A stretch of DNA of 7,567 nucleotides from assembly GCA_902803345.1 (NCBI GenBank), contig CADCPV010000011.1, positions 1-7,567 of the forward strand, read 5' to 3'. Under the pieces are notes generated by a model that saw only the letters and a list, made by a program, of their open reading frames with translations, searched no databases and had not been told where the DNA came from. Below are positions 5,592-7,567 of the stretch, piece after piece. The DNA is from an uncultured Eubacteriales bacterium (lineage in GTDB: Bacteria > Bacillota_A > Clostridia > Lachnospirales > Lachnospiraceae). The translations under genes and the position numbers were made by a program. The number at the start of each line of letters is the position of its first letter. Within the stretch, counting starts at the first letter, position 1.

Positions 5592-6611
5592 TCAGTATGT
5601 ATACAGATCCCGATAATTGCTGCCGTCTCCAACATACTCTGCGGGTGCGCCGCTTGCGGAGAATGTCAGATCCAGCCGGTACCAGCTGAAACGCTTTTTG
5701 ATCTGGAAACCCACTGTCACCCAGCCGGTTTCCTGTGTATAAAACATGTTCCAGGCATGATAGATATCATTCTCTCCGACGTCTCCGTAAATCATTTTGG
5801 TCGGAATGCCCTGTGTCCTCAGAAGCGCCGCGGCAAGTGCCGCATAATCGAGGCAGATTCCGTAGCCTGTCTCCATCGTCTCATCCGGTTCTGCCGGAAT
5901 AGACGACATCGGATGCTCCGCCTTTTCCATATCGTATTTGATATTCTTCGTTACATAATCATATACTTCTTTCACGACGTCGAGATCGGTATCGGCATTT
6001 TTCGCAAGCGCCTCTCCTTTTTCAATGACCTCGGATTCTTCGTGATAGTAAACGAAATCACTCGGACGAAGATAGGGCTGGAAATCATCCTCGAGCTCCA
6101 CTTCGAACTCCCCTTTACCGATACAGGCATATTTTGTACCCTCGCGGTGCTCCCATACGGAATATGCGTAGGATCCGTTTCCCATGGTCAGCGGGATTGT
6201 CGACGGCTCGGCATCGTAGGAAAAATCATAATATGTGTACTTGTAATCGTCTTTACTGATCTGGACCACAATCTGATCCTGTGCCTTGACGGAAAAGCCC
6301 ACATACCCTTTTGAAAGACCGCTCTCATCGACGATAATCTCACCGTCTTCTACGGCAATGGCCCCTTTATAGGGCGACCAAAGCAGCTCCGGAGCCGTGT
6401 AACTGCCCGTCTTTTCGGACTCAGTCGGGTCTTCCTTTTCCGAAGCCGTAGTGGTCTTCTCAGCTTCGTACCTTTTCTCCAGTTCCCGTGTCTGTTCCGT
6501 GATCTCGGTCGTACAGTCGGAGGCGGTCAGAGGCAGACTCAAAAGCAAAACAGCCGCAAGGCAGAGGACTGATTTCGATATTCTTTTTCGGAAATTTGCG
6601 CGAAAAATCAT
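5592..6611 (-). CDS. Secreted transglutaminase-like domain protein
   Basis: The protein has 339 residues. Residues 1-30 form a signal peptide: a basic start (FRKR), a hydrophobic core (about 14-28) and a likely cleavage after LTA. A Thr/Glu/Lys-rich linker follows (31-72), then a region of about 75-190 that I cannot assign, possibly a beta-rich substrate-binding domain. The transglutaminase core lies at about 195-318. The Cys motif TGYGICLDYA (Cys253), the His motif YHAWN (His285) and the Asp motif RLDLTF (Asp314) form the Cys-His-Asp triad with normal spacing. Members of this superfamily act as protein crosslinkers or as cysteine peptidases/amidases, and sequence alone does not decide which. 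It would act outside the membrane, on surface proteins or cell wall. The ATG is 4 bases after the signal peptidase stop, with GAGG about 11 bases upstream inside that gene. The platform gene of the pilus-like module begins 17 bases downstream, suggesting co-transcription. Confidence 0.85.
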   Translation of the reverse strand: MIFRANFRKRISKSVLCLAAVLLLSLPLTASDCTTEITEQTRELEKRYEAEKTTTASEKEDPTESEKTGSYTAPELLWSPYKGAIAVEDGEIIVDESGLSKGYVGFSVKAQDQIVVQISKDDYKYTYYDFSYDAEPSTIPLTMGNGSYAYSVWEHREGTKYACIGKGEFEVELEDDFQPYLRPSDFVYYHEESEVIEKGEALAKNADTDLDVVKEVYDYVTKNIKYDMEKAEHPMSSIPAEPDETMETGYGICLDYAALAAALLRTQGIPTKMIYGDVGENDIYHAWNMFYTQETGWVTVGFQIKKRFSWYRLDLTFSASGAPAEYVGDGSNYRDLYTY

Positions 6612-6615
6612 AGCG

Positions 6616-7158
6616 TCAGTTCCTCAACCTCCCGGCCAGAATATTCAACAGTGCGCCGCAGATTGCGAAAATAAAGAGATTGATTTTGCCTGCTGGGCTG
6701 GTATAAATCGTCATGAGATCCCCGAGAAGCGGGAAATGTTTTTTTACAATTCCGATGACATTGGCATAGGGCACTGCCAGCATGTCGTTTCCTTCGTTGT
6801 AGTCGCCCTTTGTTATCAGCTCGCCCTCAACGATGTGATTGCTGACAACCCGGTGCACAACAACGGTACCCTCGCTCATATAAGCGATGATCTCGTCGGT
6901 CTCAACAGCCGACAGTTCCTCGGAAGTAACCGGCTTGACATACACGATCGAACCGATCGGAATCGTCGGAACCATGCTTCCGCTCGTTATGTTGTAAGCC
7001 GAGAGACCGAAGGCTTTCGGAAGTACAACGATCAGCGAAAGGCCGATGACCGCTACTAGTATCAGAATTCCGGCGATATTGCAAAGAGCGGGAATAACCT
7101 TCCCGCCCCTTGCTCTTTTCCTTTTACCGGACAGTGTTTTAAGATTATCGTTGTCCAT
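6616..7158 (-). CDS. Signal peptidase I, SipW/archaeal (S26B) type
   Basis: This 180-residue protein has a basic N-terminus (KRKRARGGK), a membrane segment at about 22-46 and a second hydrophobic segment at about 158-175. That two-span layout is typical of SipW-like and archaeal/ER signal peptidases. The motif SGSM places the catalytic Ser at 61. The VVHRV motif places His at 102 where bacterial type I enzymes carry Lys, which defines the S26B subgroup. The TKGDYNEGND motif (117-125) supplies the conserved Gly-Asp and acidic residues. It should cleave signal peptides of exported proteins on the outer face of the membrane. SipW enzymes are often dedicated to neighbouring substrates such as TasA or CalY in other Firmicutes. 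The gene sits between a surface stalk protein and a transglutaminase-like protein, so either could be a substrate (inference). No convincing Shine-Dalgarno sequence lies at normal distance from the ATG; the nearest, AAGGA, is about 18 bases upstream, inside the previous gene. Confidence 0.9.
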   Translation of the reverse strand: MDNDNLKTLSGKRKRARGGKVIPALCNIAGILILVAVIGLSLIVVLPKAFGLSAYNITSGSMVPTIPIGSIVYVKPVTSEELSAVETDEIIAYMSEGTVVVHRVVSNHIVEGELITKGDYNEGNDMLAVPYANVIGIVKKHFPLLGDLMTIYTSPAGKINLFIFAICGALLNILAGRLRN

Positions 7159-7171
7159 GAATTATTACGGA

Positions 7172-7567
7172 TTAATCGTCCTTTTCTTCGACATTCATTC
7201 TGCCCGATTTGTTCTTCTTGTTGTTGACCAGGAAGATAATCAGCAGCACGATGGCTGTAATGAAACCAAGCGATCCGAAAATGAATCCGGGATGTTTGAT
7301 TACGTCAAGAATTCGCTGAAGAAGTTCCTTATCCTCACCTTCGGATTCACTCTCGGTGAAATCCGTAGAACCTGCCGGTCCTTCAGTGGAGGAAAAGTCC
7401 ATCGTTTCCTCGATTTCACTCGAGCTAGTCTCCGGTGTATTGGTGGACTCGTTCTGAGAAGCGGATTCCTGTGCGGAGCTGGTCTCGTTGGATCCGGAGG
7501 ATTCATTCTGACCGCCCTGGGATTCGCCCTGACCGCCGCCGGAGCTTTCATTCTGGCCGCCGCCGGA
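7172..7567 (-). CDS. C-terminal part of a membrane-anchored surface protein (5' end outside window)
   Basis: The frame is open from the window edge to a TAA stop, giving 131 residues. No start is assigned, because the first internal ATG (7402) has sense codons continuing upstream of it. Residues 1-30 of the visible part are low complexity, built from SGGGQNE/SGGGQGE/QGGQNE units. Residues 31-80 are Ser/Thr/Glu-rich and acidic. A hydrophobic segment at about 94-114 is followed by a Lys/Asn-rich tail (NNKKNKSGR) and an acidic end. This is the layout of a type I membrane protein with an external stalk and a short cytoplasmic tail. There is no LPXTG motif before the membrane segment, so sortase anchoring is not supported. 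A signal peptidase gene follows 13 bases downstream, which makes this protein a possible substrate (inference). The functional N-terminal domain is not visible, so no product name is given. Confidence 0.8.
   Translation of the reverse strand, partial: SGGGQNESSGGGQGESQGGQNESSGSNETSSAQESASQNESTNTPETSSSEIEETMDFSSTEGPAGSTDFTESESEGEDKELLQRILDVIKHPGFIFGSLGFITAIVLLIIFLVNNKKNKSGRMNVEEKDD
7480..7567 (-). repeat. Degenerate Gly/Ser/Gln/Asn-coding repeat
   Basis: Read on the minus strand, the DNA repeats imperfect units coding SGGGQNES, SGGGQGES, QGGQNESS and SGSNETS. The units are imperfect at both DNA and protein level and stay in frame. They form a flexible stalk region of the partial surface protein. 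The array may continue beyond the window edge. Confidence 0.6.

Noticed and set aside
5757..6314. 185-codon plus-strand open frame opposite the transglutaminase-like gene
   Set aside because: It lies antisense to a gene with an intact catalytic triad, and its composition (Ile/Phe/Arg/His/Cys-rich) is that of a shadow frame.
6513..6524. Possible lipobox around Cys33 of the transglutaminase-like protein
   Set aside because: The residues before Cys are Ala-Ser-Asp. Asp at -1 does not fit the lipobox, so an ordinary signal peptide is more likely.
6451..7059. 202-codon plus-strand open frame spanning the start of the transglutaminase gene and most of the signal peptidase gene
   Set aside because: It crosses two well-supported minus-strand genes and their junction and shows no family motif.
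7172..7300. Sortase-type anchor at the end of the surface protein
   Set aside because: There is a membrane segment and positive tail but no LPXTG-like motif before it, and the tail is longer than usual for sortase substrates.
7300..7551. 83-codon minus-strand frame rich in Pro and Arg at the right edge
   Set aside because: It is a shifted reading of the Gly/Ser repeat DNA. The frame used for the surface protein gives a coherent stalk, membrane segment and tail.
1..7567. CRISPR array, tRNA/rRNA, insertion sequence or attachment site
   Set aside because: No regular repeat-spacer pattern, no cloverleaf-like segment, no transposase or integrase frame, and no flanking inverted repeats were seen.

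Overview
The window looks like chromosomal DNA of a Gram-positive anaerobe of the Clostridia (Lachnospiraceae-like). This is inferred from strong AGGAGG-type ribosome binding sites, GC near the low fifties, a SipW-type signal peptidase, and protein families that I associate with that group. No rRNA or marker gene is present, so the lineage is a guess. Every gene I can support lies on the minus strand, so transcription runs from the right edge (7567) to the left edge (1).

Upstream block (7567-5592): the C-terminal end of a membrane-anchored surface protein with a Gly/Ser/Gln/Asn-rich external stalk, cut by the window edge. It is followed by a SipW/archaeal-type signal peptidase I and a secreted transglutaminase-like protein with an intact Cys-His-Asp triad. 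Middle block (5574-1830): a type IV pilus / type II secretion-like module. It consists of a GspF/PilC-type platform protein, four small proteins with one N-terminal membrane segment each (one with a GspG-like tail, one DUF4860-like, one GspI/pseudopilin-like, one unknown), and a PilT-type hexameric ATPase with all its motifs. Gaps between these genes are 17 bases or fewer, two junctions overlap, and no terminator is seen, so the genes from 7567 to 1830 look like one transcription unit.

A 115-base gap with a weak terminator-like hairpin and a weak -10 element separates this operon from a second unit (1714-19). That unit holds a SARP/BTAD-type regulator with a C-terminal degenerate GGDEF-like domain, then a 161-residue protein of unknown function. 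The regulator is a reasonable candidate to control the upstream operon, but no binding site could be identified.

The interesting signal is the composition of the operon. A pilus or pseudopilus inner-membrane engine has PilT as its only visible ATPase and small subunits that lack canonical prepilin signals. It is linked to a SipW-like peptidase, a surface stalk protein and a transglutaminase. No PilB/GspE, major pilin or prepilin peptidase is visible here; they may lie beyond the right edge or elsewhere in the genome.
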